Positions 18,754 through 27,838 of a DNA stretch of 64,000 bases are shown here, piece by piece. The translations under genes and the position numbers were made by a program. This DNA is from an uncultured Cohaesibacter sp. Its GTDB lineage: Bacteria; Pseudomonadota; Alphaproteobacteria; Rhizobiales; Cohaesibacteraceae. Location: positions 310,001 through 374,000 of the forward strand of contig NZ_OY782507.1 of assembly GCF_963677725.1 (NCBI RefSeq), given 5' to 3'. The stretch's first letter is position 1. Each line of letters begins with the position of its first letter. The notes under the pieces were generated by a model. It had not been told where the DNA came from and searched no databases. It was given only the letters and a program-made list of their open reading frames with translations.

Positions 18754-19197
18754 TCATGATTTCAGGACGGTCAGTTCCTTGTTCATTCGGTCAAGCCGCT
18801 GGCCCAACTCCCGCATCACTTCCAATGAAACATCGGGAAATTCTCTTAGTAGTTTAAGAAAGTTGTCTTTAGAAATTGCCAATGCTTCCAGATCCGTTGC
18901 AGCCACAATGGTGGCTGTTCTGGGAACGTCGCACAGAATGGCAATCTCACCGACAATGTCGTTGACCGAAAAATTGGCGACCTTGACCGGTCCGTCTGGC
19001 GTGTCTACCAGAACATCCGCTGTGCCATCCAGAATGATATAGGCGGCGTCGCCCGTCTCTCCCTGATCGCAAAGATGTTCCCCTTTGGTGAAATAGAGCC
19101 GGTCACTGATGAAGGCCAGCAGCTTTAGTTTTGCCGCCTCGATGCCTTTGAACAGGGGCACTTTCTTGAGTGTTTCGACCTCTGTGTTCAAGCCCAT
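18754..19197 (-). CDS. Stand-alone cyclic-nucleotide-binding domain protein
   Basis: 147 residues, almost all of it one CNB domain. The phosphate-binding cassette is intact: Gly83-Glu84 (GEIAIL) and Arg93 (PRTAT), the residues that hold the ribose hydroxyl and the cyclic phosphate. A C-terminal helix (residues 118-147) follows. No helix-turn-helix is present, so it is not a Crp-type transcription factor. It sits between the ABC protein and the MBL hydrolase and is probably the sensor that couples cyclic nucleotide to the ABC protein. Confidence 0.88.
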   Translation of the reverse strand: MGLNTEVETLKKVPLFKGIEAAKLKLLAFISDRLYFTKGEHLCDQGETGDAAYIILDGTADVLVDTPDGPVKVANFSVNDIVGEIAILCDVPRTATIVAATDLEALAISKDNFLKLLREFPDVSLEVMRELGQRLDRMNKELTVLKS

Positions 19198-19258
19198 GGC
19201 TGCATCCCCCGCGTGGCAAGGCTGGCGCCTTTATGGTGTTGATTATGGCTTGCCGACA

Positions 19259-21865
19259 TCACACAGCCTCCAGAATGTCTTGTGGCGTGCCGGACTTGAT
19301 GATCCGGCCCGATTGCATGACGTGCAGTTTATCACAGTTTCTTGCCAAATCTGGACGGTTGACGCCCCAAATGAGAGTCTTTTTCGCCATGATCTGCTCT
19401 ACCAAAGCAAGGGTGACCCGATCTTCCGATGTGCCCTGGAGCAAATCGTCTGCAATGAGGATGGCGGGATTTTTGAGCATGGCGCGCACCAATGCAATCT
19501 TGCGGCGCTGGCCGACCGACAGAACACTGCCCATCACACCAACGTCAAAATCAAGCCCGGCCTGCATGATGTAGGGCGTCAGCCCCGCCTCTTCGCTAAC
19601 CTCGGAGACGAGACGGGCAACAGCGTCCTGACTGCCTCTTCGGTCAGCGCGTGGCAAACCGAAGACCAGATTTTCCGAGATCGAAAAATAAGGGTGAACC
19701 GCTTCCCTGTCAAAGAAAGCAAACTCCTGTTGTTCCTCGCTCGACAGGCTTTGGCGGAAGGCTTCGCGCAGGGAAACAATTTCCTCGGCCCGCTCATCAG
19801 TCATGACTCCCAAACGGTGACGGGCGGGCGACAGGCGGAAGGCCAGAGCGATAAAGCGCCGGGTTTCCCAGCGTTCCAGTGTTGCCGGGGTCTGATTGCG
19901 AGCTTTTGTCACCAGATTGCGATATTCCACCAGCTCTGCTGGCGTCATCAAATCAAGAGATTCAAGGATGGCGCTGTCGCCATCAATGTCAGAGAAGAGT
20001 TCTATCATGGCTTCGGCAACCGCAATGCCGATTTCAACAAACAGGTCGCGACAGCCACTGTTGTTCAGAAAGGCGCGAACGTGATCGTTTTCCGACAACA
20101 TACCCACTTCGGTATGACGGTCAGATGACGTCGCAAAAAGCAGGTTTTCGGCCAGAGTGGCGGTTGGGTTGAATTCGTCTCTGATCCAGAATGCAATTTT
20201 GGAGGACAGGTTACCGTTCGCCCGGACGTCATCGAACAGCTTTTTCCGGGCCGTGATAATGGCTTCTTGCGTGTCTTTATCGAGATTTTCCGGGAATCGC
20301 GACCTTAGACCCATTTGATAAATGTCGTCGCCCAGTCCGATTTGCTCGAGCAGGTCAACAGCGCGGCGGTCCAGCTCTTCCGGCGAGGAAACTCCTGCCG
20401 CCTTGTAGTTTTCCCATTCGGCTTCAAGGATATAGGGCGTATTGCCAGTCAGCTCGGCTTCCTTGAGCCTGATCGCCAAATCATCCAGAATGTCTGGTGT
20501 GGAAATGGGGCGGTTTCTAATGCTGTAGCGCAAATTGGAGCGGATCGTGCCAGAGAAGATTTGTGGAGACGGGCCGATATAGGCGATTTTTTGACCCAAC
20601 ACACTCTCTGGCATGTCTTCTAGATTTCTGCCGCCAACGGTCAAACGGCCCGATTTTGGTGACAGCAGACCAGCCAGCATGGCAGCGAGTTCGGTCCGAC
20701 CGCTGCCGTCTCCACCAACAAGAGCGACATTTTCGCCTGGCTCCACTGTCAAGGAGATGGCAGACAGCTCCTGCCCCGCTGAATCGCCGACATATTTGAT
20801 ATGGTCCAGTTTGATCTGCCCATCCATGGCTTCAAGAAGCTCTTCATTTGCTTCCGTTGAAATCCGCGTGTCAGGATAAAGATCGGGGATGTCGAAATTC
20901 TCGATGATGGCTTCATATTTGATCCGCACATCGGCCTGATTCTGATAGTAACCCAGCAGTTCTTTCCACGGTCCGGCCAAATCCTTGTAGGCCGCCAGAA
21001 CCGCGACCAAAGCGCCGAAGCTGACATCGCCCTTGATTACCAGATACCCGCCAATGGAATAGAAGAAGAATGGCGTCAGCTGGTTGATGAAATTATTGAT
21101 GAATTTGATCATGAATTTGCGGCGGAAAACCGCAAAGCGGATCGTGAAATTGGCGTGTAGACGGTCGGTCAATTCAGCCAAATGCCATTGGGCTGTATCG
21201 TTGGCGTGAATTTCGGTTATGCCCTGTACGCTCTCCCCGATACGATCGGAAATGCGCCGGACATTGCGCACCCGCTCCTTGTTGAGCATATTCACCCGTT
21301 TTTGCAATTTGGGGATAATATAGCCCTGAATGGGGTAGAAGGTGATGGCTGCTGCGCCCAGCAGCGGATCCTGGACGAAAATAAAAGCCAGATAGACCAA
21401 CAATTGCCCCCCTTGAAAAGCGGGGAGCGCCACAGCATCGCCAATGAAGCCGCCCAACGGCTCGACTTCAGAGGTGATCATCGGGATGATTTCGCCCGAG
21501 CTCATTTTGCGAAAGCGCGGCAGGCGAAACAAAAGCACGCGTTTGTAAAGATCATAGCGGAGGCGGCGGAGCATCCGTTCACCGACAAGGCCACGATAGA
21601 CATTCAATACATATTTGACCGCATTGTTAAGCACAACAAGGCCAAGGAATGAGAAACAGAGAAGAAGCAGATAGTCGATTTGGCCCCACTCAGCGCCCAG
21701 AACCGTGCGCGGAAAATCCTTGCCGGATATTGCGTCATTGACAATCAGCTTGGGCAGCTCAAGTGTGAAATATAGAATGGGGAATGAGAGCAGAGTGATC
21801 AGGAACAGGGTGATCTGCTGCGTCTTGCTGTAGCGCCAGACAAACTGAAAAAGGCTTTTTTCCAT
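19259..21865 (-). CDS. Divergent ABC exporter-like protein with large insertion in the ATPase domain
   Basis: 868 residues, far longer than a normal half-exporter (about 580-620). Residues 1-310 form the membrane domain (segments near 18-38, 64-88, 155-185, 258-292). The ATPase domain begins near 350. Walker A reads GGDGSGRT with Arg390 in place of the catalytic Lys. The Q-loop region is at 429-440. The signature is LSVGQ at 782-786, Walker B ends Asp806-Asp807 where Asp-Glu is usual, and the switch His is Asn836. The Q-loop to signature gap is about 345 residues instead of about 50. The added part contains three Q-loop-exit-like segments (near 439, 569 and 728). It heads the four-gene set and may bind nucleotide without efficient hydrolysis. 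Confidence 0.85.
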   Translation of the reverse strand: MEKSLFQFVWRYSKTQQITLFLITLLSFPILYFTLELPKLIVNDAISGKDFPRTVLGAEWGQIDYLLLLCFSFLGLVVLNNAVKYVLNVYRGLVGERMLRRLRYDLYKRVLLFRLPRFRKMSSGEIIPMITSEVEPLGGFIGDAVALPAFQGGQLLVYLAFIFVQDPLLGAAAITFYPIQGYIIPKLQKRVNMLNKERVRNVRRISDRIGESVQGITEIHANDTAQWHLAELTDRLHANFTIRFAVFRRKFMIKFINNFINQLTPFFFYSIGGYLVIKGDVSFGALVAVLAAYKDLAGPWKELLGYYQNQADVRIKYEAIIENFDIPDLYPDTRISTEANEELLEAMDGQIKLDHIKYVGDSAGQELSAISLTVEPGENVALVGGDGSGRTELAAMLAGLLSPKSGRLTVGGRNLEDMPESVLGQKIAYIGPSPQIFSGTIRSNLRYSIRNRPISTPDILDDLAIRLKEAELTGNTPYILEAEWENYKAAGVSSPEELDRRAVDLLEQIGLGDDIYQMGLRSRFPENLDKDTQEAIITARKKLFDDVRANGNLSSKIAFWIRDEFNPTATLAENLLFATSSDRHTEVGMLSENDHVRAFLNNSGCRDLFVEIGIAVAEAMIELFSDIDGDSAILESLDLMTPAELVEYRNLVTKARNQTPATLERWETRRFIALAFRLSPARHRLGVMTDERAEEIVSLREAFRQSLSSEEQQEFAFFDREAVHPYFSISENLVFGLPRADRRGSQDAVARLVSEVSEEAGLTPYIMQAGLDFDVGVMGSVLSVGQRRKIALVRAMLKNPAILIADDLLQGTSEDRVTLALVEQIMAKKTLIWGVNRPDLARNCDKLHVMQSGRIIKSGTPQDILEAV

Positions 21866-22299
21866 AATACCCCGAATTCGACCAAGAGGTTGTCACTAAG
21901 TACAGTTACCGTGCCAATCCATCAAGCAACCATGGCATCTATGGCGCGCAACATCAATCACGTTGTGGGGCGTGCCGTCCTCCATGTTTGCCTTGCAATA
22001 TGTTTTATGGTTTGGCTTGTTTTGTCCAGTCGCGGCTAAACACAATTTCGCTAAGTTGGGTGTAATATACCGTCTCCCTCTGTCTCTGGGGTGACTGAAA
22101 AAGTCTTTTTCGCAATCCGCGTGGCATGACAAATTATACCTTCAAAATGGCTTGAGAGAGGTTTCGCCGCCGGGGATACTCTGTTGGACGAAAAATCGCG
22201 GTTTTTGTGGCGTTTCACCCGGTCCAGTCGGCTTGTTTCCGACACCGGGCTTTCATACATTCCAGCCATGAAATCAGACCAGAACAGGACAGGATAGCC
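21866..22299. other. Intergenic region between the ABC protein gene and cysteine synthase (434 bp)
   Basis: Starts of two divergent genes flank this stretch, so it must hold both promoters. It is A/T-rich around 22000-22080. No convincing ORF, RNA gene or clear operator was seen. Confidence 0.5.
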
Positions 22300-23340
22300 A
22301 TGGAAATTCGCGCAGATGTGACCAGTGCAATTGGCAATACCCCTCTAATTCGCCTTAATGCGGCAAGTGAGGCAACGGGGTGTGAGATTCTTGGCAAGGC
22401 GGAATTCCTCAATCCCGGTCAGTCGGTCAAGGATCGAGCAGCGCTCTTTATCATCAAGCAAGCCGTGGCCGACGGCAGCCTGCGTCCCGGCGGCACGATT
22501 GTCGAAGGCACGGCGGGCAATACAGGCATCGGGCTGGCCTTGTTGGCCAATGCGCTGGGCTATCGCACCGTGATTGTCATCCCTGAGACCCAGTCGCAGG
22601 AGAAAAAAGACATGTTGCGCCTTGCCGGGGCGGAGTTGGTGGAAGTTCCTGCTGTGCCTTATCGAAACCCGAACAATTATGTGAAGGTCTCACAGCGACT
22701 GGCCGAAGAGCTTAACAAGAGCGAGCCGAATGGTGCGATCTGGGCAAATCAATTCGACAATGTTGCCAATCGTCAGGCCCATATCGAGACCACCGCGCAG
22801 GAGATCTGGCGGCAGACTGATGGAAAGATTGACGGCTTCATTTGTGCCGTTGGGACCGGTGGCACTCTGGCAGGGACTGCGATGGGCCTTAGAACCCACA
22901 ATCCTGATATCAAAATTGGACTGGCCGATCCGGAAGGCGCCGCACTCTATCATTATTACAAGCGTGGCGAATTGAAAGCCGAAGGGTCTTCCATTTCGGA
23001 AGGGATTGGTCAGGGCCGCATCACCGCCAATCTGGAAGGCTTGCATGTGGACCATCCCTTCCAGATCGCTGACAAAGACGCCCTGCCCTATGTGTTTGAT
23101 CTGCTGGAGCATGAAGGTCTGTGCCTTGGTGGCTCGTCTGCAATCAATATTGCGGGCGCAGTAGAACTGGCCAAGCATCTTGGTCCGGGCCATATGATCG
23201 TGACCATTCTGTGTGACTATGGCACGCGGTATCAGTCCAAGCTTTATAATCCGGACTTTTTGGCCGACAAGGGTTTGCCGGTGCCGGGCTGGTTGACCCG
23301 CAAGAGCCGTGTCACAGCGCCGTTGGTCGACCAAGCATGA
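22300..23340 (+). CDS. Cysteine synthase / PLP-dependent beta-replacing enzyme
   Basis: 346 residues of the fold-type II PLP family. The PLP Lys is Lys44 in NPGQSVKDRAA, the substrate loop is EGTAGNTGIGLAL, and the phosphate-binding glycines are in GTGGTLAG. It should make cysteine from O-acetylserine and sulfide. The ATG at 22300 is preferred because the family N-terminus (IGNTPLIRL) lies directly behind it; an upstream in-frame ATG at 22207 adds an unrelated tail. The protein ends with a C-terminal extension, so a cystathionine-synthase-like or other beta-replacement role is also possible. A strong terminator follows. Confidence 0.88.
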   Translation: MEIRADVTSAIGNTPLIRLNAASEATGCEILGKAEFLNPGQSVKDRAALFIIKQAVADGSLRPGGTIVEGTAGNTGIGLALLANALGYRTVIVIPETQSQEKKDMLRLAGAELVEVPAVPYRNPNNYVKVSQRLAEELNKSEPNGAIWANQFDNVANRQAHIETTAQEIWRQTDGKIDGFICAVGTGGTLAGTAMGLRTHNPDIKIGLADPEGAALYHYYKRGELKAEGSSISEGIGQGRITANLEGLHVDHPFQIADKDALPYVFDLLEHEGLCLGGSSAINIAGAVELAKHLGPGHMIVTILCDYGTRYQSKLYNPDFLADKGLPVPGWLTRKSRVTAPLVDQA

Positions 23341-23363
23341 TCATGCGGCAGATGTAAATTCAC

Positions 23364-23392
23364 AAAGGGCACCCAGATGGTGCCCTTTTTTG
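23364..23392 (+). terminator. Rho-independent terminator after cysteine synthase
   Basis: AAAGGGCACC and GGTGCCCTTT form a perfect 10-bp stem with a 5-nt loop (CAGAT), followed by a T-run. Confidence 0.92.
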
Positions 23393-23721
23393 TATTCCGC
23401 TTGTGGAAACCGAGACTTGCGACAAATATGTCCATTGGTTACTGATAGGAATGTGGCACTCTGCCGGTATGCATTGCCGGAGCATGCCCTATGCAGTTTT
23501 CTTATATTCACTTATGTTGAAATAAGGATCGCAAGAGCGTATGAAAATGTGGCCGATTGTTCGATATCAGCGATCCCGTGCTGAGGAAGGTTTGGCGCAG
23601 ATAGCAGCCAGACCATAGCCAGATCGCAATATCAATAACTGGCGAGGCGTAAACATGTCATCCGATCCATGCTCATGGGGAGTATCGGCAACGGTGGACT
23701 TTGATATTAACGAGGATTTCC
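23393..23721. other. Intergenic region before the AhpD-like gene
   Basis: About 330 bp with no supported ORF. It should contain the promoter of the AhpD-like gene. GAGGA near 23711 is the likely ribosome-binding site of that gene. Confidence 0.5.
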
Positions 23722-24066
23722 ATGGCAACTGACTATAAAAAGCTAATGACTGACGTGTCTAAGCAGATCGGAACTTTGCGAAAAGACATTCCAGACACTA
23801 TGGCTGGTTTTTCTGCCATGTCGGCTGGCGCAGACAAGCCGGGAGCCCTCGATTCCAAAACCAAGGAATTCATCGCGCTTGGCATTGCCATCGGGCAGCG
23901 CTGCGAGCCTTGCATCGCCTTCCACACCCGCTCCCTGCTTAAGCTGGGTTGCACCAAACCCGAATTTGAAGAAGCACTTGGAACCGCAGTCTATATGGGC
24001 GGCGGCCCTTCTTTGATGTATGCCGCCAAAGCAATGGATTGCTGGGAGCAACTGGCTGGCGAGTAA
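23722..24066 (+). CDS. Carboxymuconolactone decarboxylase / AhpD-like protein
   Basis: 114 residues with the AhpD active-site motif CEPCIAFH (Cys61, Cys64, His68). The pair of cysteines is the redox-active pair of alkylhydroperoxidase-type members of this family, so a peroxide- or thiol-linked role is more likely than a decarboxylase. Flanking helices and length (110-120) are normal. It stands alone between two terminators, so it is probably monocistronic. The substrate is unknown. Confidence 0.85.
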   Translation: MATDYKKLMTDVSKQIGTLRKDIPDTMAGFSAMSAGADKPGALDSKTKEFIALGIAIGQRCEPCIAFHTRSLLKLGCTKPEFEEALGTAVYMGGGPSLMYAAKAMDCWEQLAGE

Positions 24067-24103
24067 GACCAGTTGCGTTGATCGTATTCTGGAAGACTAT
24101 ATG

Positions 24104-24126
24104 GGCCGGGATTTCCCGGCCTTTTT
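24104..24126 (+). terminator. Rho-independent terminator after the AhpD-like gene
   Basis: GGCCGGG and CCCGGCC form a perfect 7-bp G/C stem around a 4-nt loop, followed directly by TTTTT. Confidence 0.92.
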
Positions 24127-24245
24127 CATGCCCGACTTTTCAGTGCATGATGGGGCTTGGCTCTTTTCCCCTAATGTGCTGTTGGATAGGATTGATTTGG
24201 TTTGGTTTGATTTTATGCCAGTTTGGCGGCATCAGGAGGCGAAGT

Positions 24246-25097
24246 ATGGGTGAGAGAACAAAATGGCTGGTGAGCACAGTGTGGCTGGCAGAGAATCTCA
24301 ATAGCCCCGACCTTGTTGTCGTCGACGCCTCGTGGTTTCTTCCCATCGAGGACCGAGACCCGATTGCAGAATATGCGGTGGAGCATATTCCCGGTGCGGT
24401 CTATTTCGACATGGATGCAATCGCTGATGTGAGTGTCGATCTGCCGCATATGTTGCCGACACCAGACTTTTTTGCCGCATCTGTTGAGGAATTGGGCATT
24501 TCAACCGGCCAGAGAATTGTGGTCTATGACAGCGTAGGCATTCGCTCAGCACCACGGGTCTGGTGGACATTCCGCACCATGGGCGTGTCTGATGTGTATA
24601 TTCTGGATGGCGGCTTGCCGAAATGGAAGCGCGAGGGGCATCCCGTCACTGATCTGTCTGCTCATCGCGCCAAGGGGCGCTTTCAGGCGCGACTTGATCA
24701 TGGCGCCGTGAAGGATTATGCCGACATGCTCAAGGCAATTGAGGATCCCGAAATCCAGATTGTTGATGCGCGCTCAGAAGAACGTTGGCGCGGCATAGCG
24801 CCTGAACCACGCCCCAATCTCCCATCGGGTGGCATGCCGAACTCGAAGAATGTTCCTTTCGTCGCATTGGTTGACGAGGATGGCTGTTTGAAACCGGTTG
24901 ATGTGCTCAGGCAGATCTTTGAGGATGCGGGCGTCGATCTGTCCAAGAAGATTATCACTTCCTGCGGGTCCGGCTCGACGGCCGCCGTTTTGACTTTGGC
25001 GCTGGACACAATCGGGGCATCGCGTCTGTCGCTTTATGACGGGTCCTGGACCGAATGGGCCGCCAGAGACGGCAGCCCGATTGTGTCGGAGGGCTGA
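24246..25097 (+). CDS. sseA: 3-mercaptopyruvate sulfurtransferase-type tandem rhodanese
   Basis: 283 residues made of two rhodanese domains. The N-terminal, inactive one covers about 8-135 (VVVDASWFLP) and the C-terminal, active one about 155-280. The catalytic Cys240 sits in CGSGSTA, the loop type of mercaptopyruvate rather than thiosulfate sulfurtransferases. The substrate-contact segment EPRPNLPSGGMP is also typical. GGAGG lies 7 nt before the ATG at 24246; the in-frame start at 24039 overlaps the upstream gene and terminator. It fits the sulfur theme with the cysteine synthase nearby. Confidence 0.9.
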   Translation: MGERTKWLVSTVWLAENLNSPDLVVVDASWFLPIEDRDPIAEYAVEHIPGAVYFDMDAIADVSVDLPHMLPTPDFFAASVEELGISTGQRIVVYDSVGIRSAPRVWWTFRTMGVSDVYILDGGLPKWKREGHPVTDLSAHRAKGRFQARLDHGAVKDYADMLKAIEDPEIQIVDARSEERWRGIAPEPRPNLPSGGMPNSKNVPFVALVDEDGCLKPVDVLRQIFEDAGVDLSKKIITSCGSGSTAAVLTLALDTIGASRLSLYDGSWTEWAARDGSPIVSEG

Positions 25098-25104
25098 TCT
25101 TACC

Positions 25105-25626
25105 CTACCGCCTGCCCCAGCGTTCAACTGGATGCGGGGTCGGACTTTTCAAACCGACGATCACGTCGAGATGATCAAGAGCCAGTTGCAGGCATTGTTG
25201 GTAAGTCAGGGTTTCAACCTGTTCCAGCGTTGCCTGGAGGGGCAATTGAAAGCGCCGGACCGCAATGATCGGTCCGGTATCGACTTCTTTGGCCATCATA
25301 TGCAGGGTTGCGCCATAGTCCCTCTCCCCACATTTCATCACCTTTATCGTCGGTCGATATCCGGGCATCCATGGCGGGCCGGGGTGGATATTAAGGGCTA
25401 GGTCGAGTTCTGACAGGATGGTCTCGGGCACAATCACATCGGTCAAAAAGCCAAACAACGAAGTGGGATGCTCTGTTTTTGCCATAAGATCCAACAGTGC
25501 CGCCTTGTCTGTTGCTGCTACTGTCTGAATATCGGGCCGGAGCTTTGTCAAGCGGTGCGCGAAGAAAGTGGCTTCGTTATCTGGCATCAAAAGGATGAGC
25601 CGGTGTGCGGCGGACTTGTTGATCAT
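25105..25626 (-). CDS. Small formyltransferase-domain protein
   Basis: 173 residues covering one formyl-transferase N-terminal domain. The catalytic triad is complete: Asn79 and His81 in NIHPGPP, Asp116 in EVDTGPI. It lacks the C-terminal domain of methionyl-tRNA formyltransferase and is about 20-30 residues shorter than PurN, so its substrate cannot be named. It could transfer a formyl or related group to a sugar amine or another small molecule. It is convergent with sseA (7 nt apart). Confidence 0.75.
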   Translation of the reverse strand: MINKSAAHRLILLMPDNEATFFAHRLTKLRPDIQTVAATDKAALLDLMAKTEHPTSLFGFLTDVIVPETILSELDLALNIHPGPPWMPGYRPTIKVMKCGERDYGATLHMMAKEVDTGPIIAVRRFQLPLQATLEQVETLTYQQCLQLALDHLDVIVGLKSPTPHPVERWGRR

Positions 25627-25644
25627 GGCGTGCGTCTATTCAGT

Positions 25645-25675
25645 ATAAAAAGACCCGATCCAGAGGACCGGGTCT
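25645..25675 (-). terminator. Terminator of the aap operon
   Basis: Read on the minus strand: AGACCCGGTCC pairs with GGATCGGGTCT with one mismatch and a 4-nt loop, followed by TTTTTATA. It closes the aapJQMP transcript and lies just upstream of the formyltransferase-like gene. Confidence 0.88.
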
Positions 25676-25704
25676 GATGTGCTTTACAAAGCCTGTTGAG
25701 CCGT

Positions 25705-26505
25705 CTAGTGCAAGATCTGGCTGAGGAAGAGCTTGGTCCGCTCGTGTTGCGGATTGGTGAAGAAGGCTTCCGGCTCGTTCTGCTCAACGATCTGGCCTGC
25801 ATCCATGAAGATCACGCGGTTGGCGACCTGACGCGCAAAGCCCATTTCGTGGGTGACACAGAGCATGGTCATGCCTTCTTCAGCAAGGCCTACCATAACG
25901 TCCAGCACTTCCTTGATCATTTCAGGGTCAAGGGCTGAGGTCGGCTCATCGAACAGCATGATGCGTGGACTCATGCAGAGCGAGCGGGCAATCGCCACAC
26001 GCTGCTGCTGGCCACCGGAGAGCTGTCCGGGATATTTCAACGCCTGCTCAGGGATCTTGACGCGCTCAAGATAGTGCATCGCGATCTCGTCGGCTTCTTT
26101 CTTGGGCATCTTGCGGACCCAGATTGGGGCCAGGGTCAGATTTTCCAGAATGGTCAGATGCGGGAACAGGTTGAAGTGCTGGAAAACCATGCCGACCTCA
26201 CGACGAATTTCATCGATCTTCTTGAGGTCGTTGGTCAACTCGATCCCGTCGACGACGATCTTGCCTTCCTGATGCTCTTCAAGGCGGTTGATGCAGCGGA
26301 TCATCGTGGATTTGCCTGAACCGGATGGACCGGCGATCACGATACGCTCTCCCTGCATGACCTTGAGATTGATGTCACGCAGAACATGGAAGTCACCATA
26401 CCATTTGTTCATGCCTTCGATTTCGATGGCAACTTCGCTATCCGATACGCGCATCTTTGTGCGGTCAGCGTGGATTTCGGAGGCGTCAACTGTTTTATCA
26501 GTCAT
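25705..26505 (-). CDS. aapP: Polar amino acid ABC transporter ATPase, AapP family
   Basis: 266 residues with all motifs intact: Walker [11 protein letters not shown]-loop [12 protein letters not shown], signature [15 protein letters not shown], Walker [16 protein letters not shown] and switch His in VTHEMGF. These are the exact signatures of polar amino acid import ATPases (AapP, GlnQ, BztD). It lies 16 nt behind aapM and is the last gene of the operon. Confidence 0.92.
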   Translation of the reverse strand: MTDKTVDASEIHADRTKMRVSDSEVAIEIEGMNKWYGDFHVLRDINLKVMQGERIVIAGPSGSGKSTMIRCINRLEEHQEGKIVVDGIELTNDLKKIDEIRREVGMVFQHFNLFPHLTILENLTLAPIWVRKMPKKEADEIAMHYLERVKIPEQALKYPGQLSGGQQQRVAIARSLCMSPRIMLFDEPTSALDPEMIKEVLDVMVGLAEEGMTMLCVTHEMGFARQVANRVIFMDAGQIVEQNEPEAFFTNPQHERTKLFLSQILH

Positions 26506-26521
26506 TGTCTGCTCCTAAAGC

Positions 26522-27829
26522 TTATCGTTTATGACCGGTGTGCAGCCGGTTTTCCATGAAAATTGAATAACGGGACATGCTGAAGCAGAAGATCCAGAAG
26601 ACCGAAGCCGCGAACAAATAGCCCGTGTGAGATGTGGTTGGCGTTGACCAATTGGGATCCGTGAAGGAAAGCTGTACCTGTCCCAACAAATCGAACAGAC
26701 CGATGATCAGCACAAGCGTGGTATCCTTGAACAAACCGATGAAGGTGTTCACGATGCCCGGAATAACCAGCTTCAGCGCTTGTGGCATGATGATCAGGCC
26801 GGTTGATTGCCAAAATGTCAAACCCAGTGCGTCTGCCCCTTCATACTGCCCTTTGGGGATGGCTTGCAAGCCACCGCGGACAACCTCGGCCATATAGGCT
26901 GCGGAAAAGAGAGCTACACCGATCAAGGCACGCAACAATTTGTCGAATGTGACGCCTTCCGGCAGGAAGAGCGGCAGAACAACCGACGACATGAAGAGCA
27001 CGGTGATCAGTGGAACGCCACGCCAGAATTCAATGAAAATGACGGAAACGAGACGCACGGCTGGCATTTTTGACCGGCGGCCGAGTGCCAATGCAATGCC
27101 AAGAGGCAAGGACGCCGCAATGCCTGTGATGGCGATCACGAGCGTTACAAGGAAGCCACCCCATTTCGCAGTTTCAACTGGCTCGAGGCCAAAGTCGATG
27201 GACATGACATCAAGAATGATCGCAACACCCAGCGCGATCGCGCCAATAACGATCATCAATGGTTTGATCGGGCTTTTTGTTGCATAGGCAATGATCGCGC
27301 CGATGCCCAGAAGGATGGCGACAGCGATAACATACTCGACGATCCAGCTCTCGAAGGACAAAGATGCCCCTGTCAACAGGATGAAAGTCATGACTGGATA
27401 GCCCAGCACCATGAAGAGGATGTTTTCTCGCTTGAATGGCAGAGCCGGAATGAGCGCCGGGACCAGTCCCAGAGCACCGACGAGGAAGACGATATTGACC
27501 CGCCAATATTCCTCGACCGGATATCGGCCATAGACAAATTGCGGGAAGTAAGCCTTCACATAGGCCCAGCAGGCCCCATGGGTATTGACACAGGCTTCGC
27601 GGTTACTGCCTTCCCAGACTGCGTCTATGAAAGCGAACTGAATGAGCGGCGGCACCAGAAGATAGATCAGGTACACGCCGAACAATGTCAGCAACGTATT
27701 GGGCACGGACGAAAAGAGGCTTTCTCTCATCCAATGCACGAGCCCTCTGGTGCTGGATGGTGCTGGCTTTTCCGGCACCATTTCAGCGCGAACAAAGGAG
27801 ATGGATTGTTCAGCTTGAATCTCAGACAT
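26522..27829 (-). CDS. aapM: General L-amino acid ABC transporter permease AapM
   Basis: 435 residues. The N-terminal part carries extra membrane helices and a periplasmic loop with GACWAYVKAYFPQFVYGRYP, a hallmark of AapM/BztC. The C-terminal 220 residues form the standard permease domain with the EAA loop (YEGADALGLTFWQSTGLIIMPQALK). It forms a heterodimer with AapQ and imports a broad range of L-amino acids in Rhizobium. It starts 9 nt after aapQ ends. Confidence 0.9.
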   Translation of the reverse strand: MSEIQAEQSISFVRAEMVPEKPAPSSTRGLVHWMRESLFSSVPNTLLTLFGVYLIYLLVPPLIQFAFIDAVWEGSNREACVNTHGACWAYVKAYFPQFVYGRYPVEEYWRVNIVFLVGALGLVPALIPALPFKRENILFMVLGYPVMTFILLTGASLSFESWIVEYVIAVAILLGIGAIIAYATKSPIKPLMIVIGAIALGVAIILDVMSIDFGLEPVETAKWGGFLVTLVIAITGIAASLPLGIALALGRRSKMPAVRLVSVIFIEFWRGVPLITVLFMSSVVLPLFLPEGVTFDKLLRALIGVALFSAAYMAEVVRGGLQAIPKGQYEGADALGLTFWQSTGLIIMPQALKLVIPGIVNTFIGLFKDTTLVLIIGLFDLLGQVQLSFTDPNWSTPTTSHTGYLFAASVFWIFCFSMSRYSIFMENRLHTGHKR

Positions 27830-27838
27830 CTCTCTCTC

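Noticed and set aside
22207-22299. N-terminal extension of the cysteine synthase from the upstream ATG
   Set aside because: The added residues have no family similarity and the internal ATG at 22300 begins at the expected family start.
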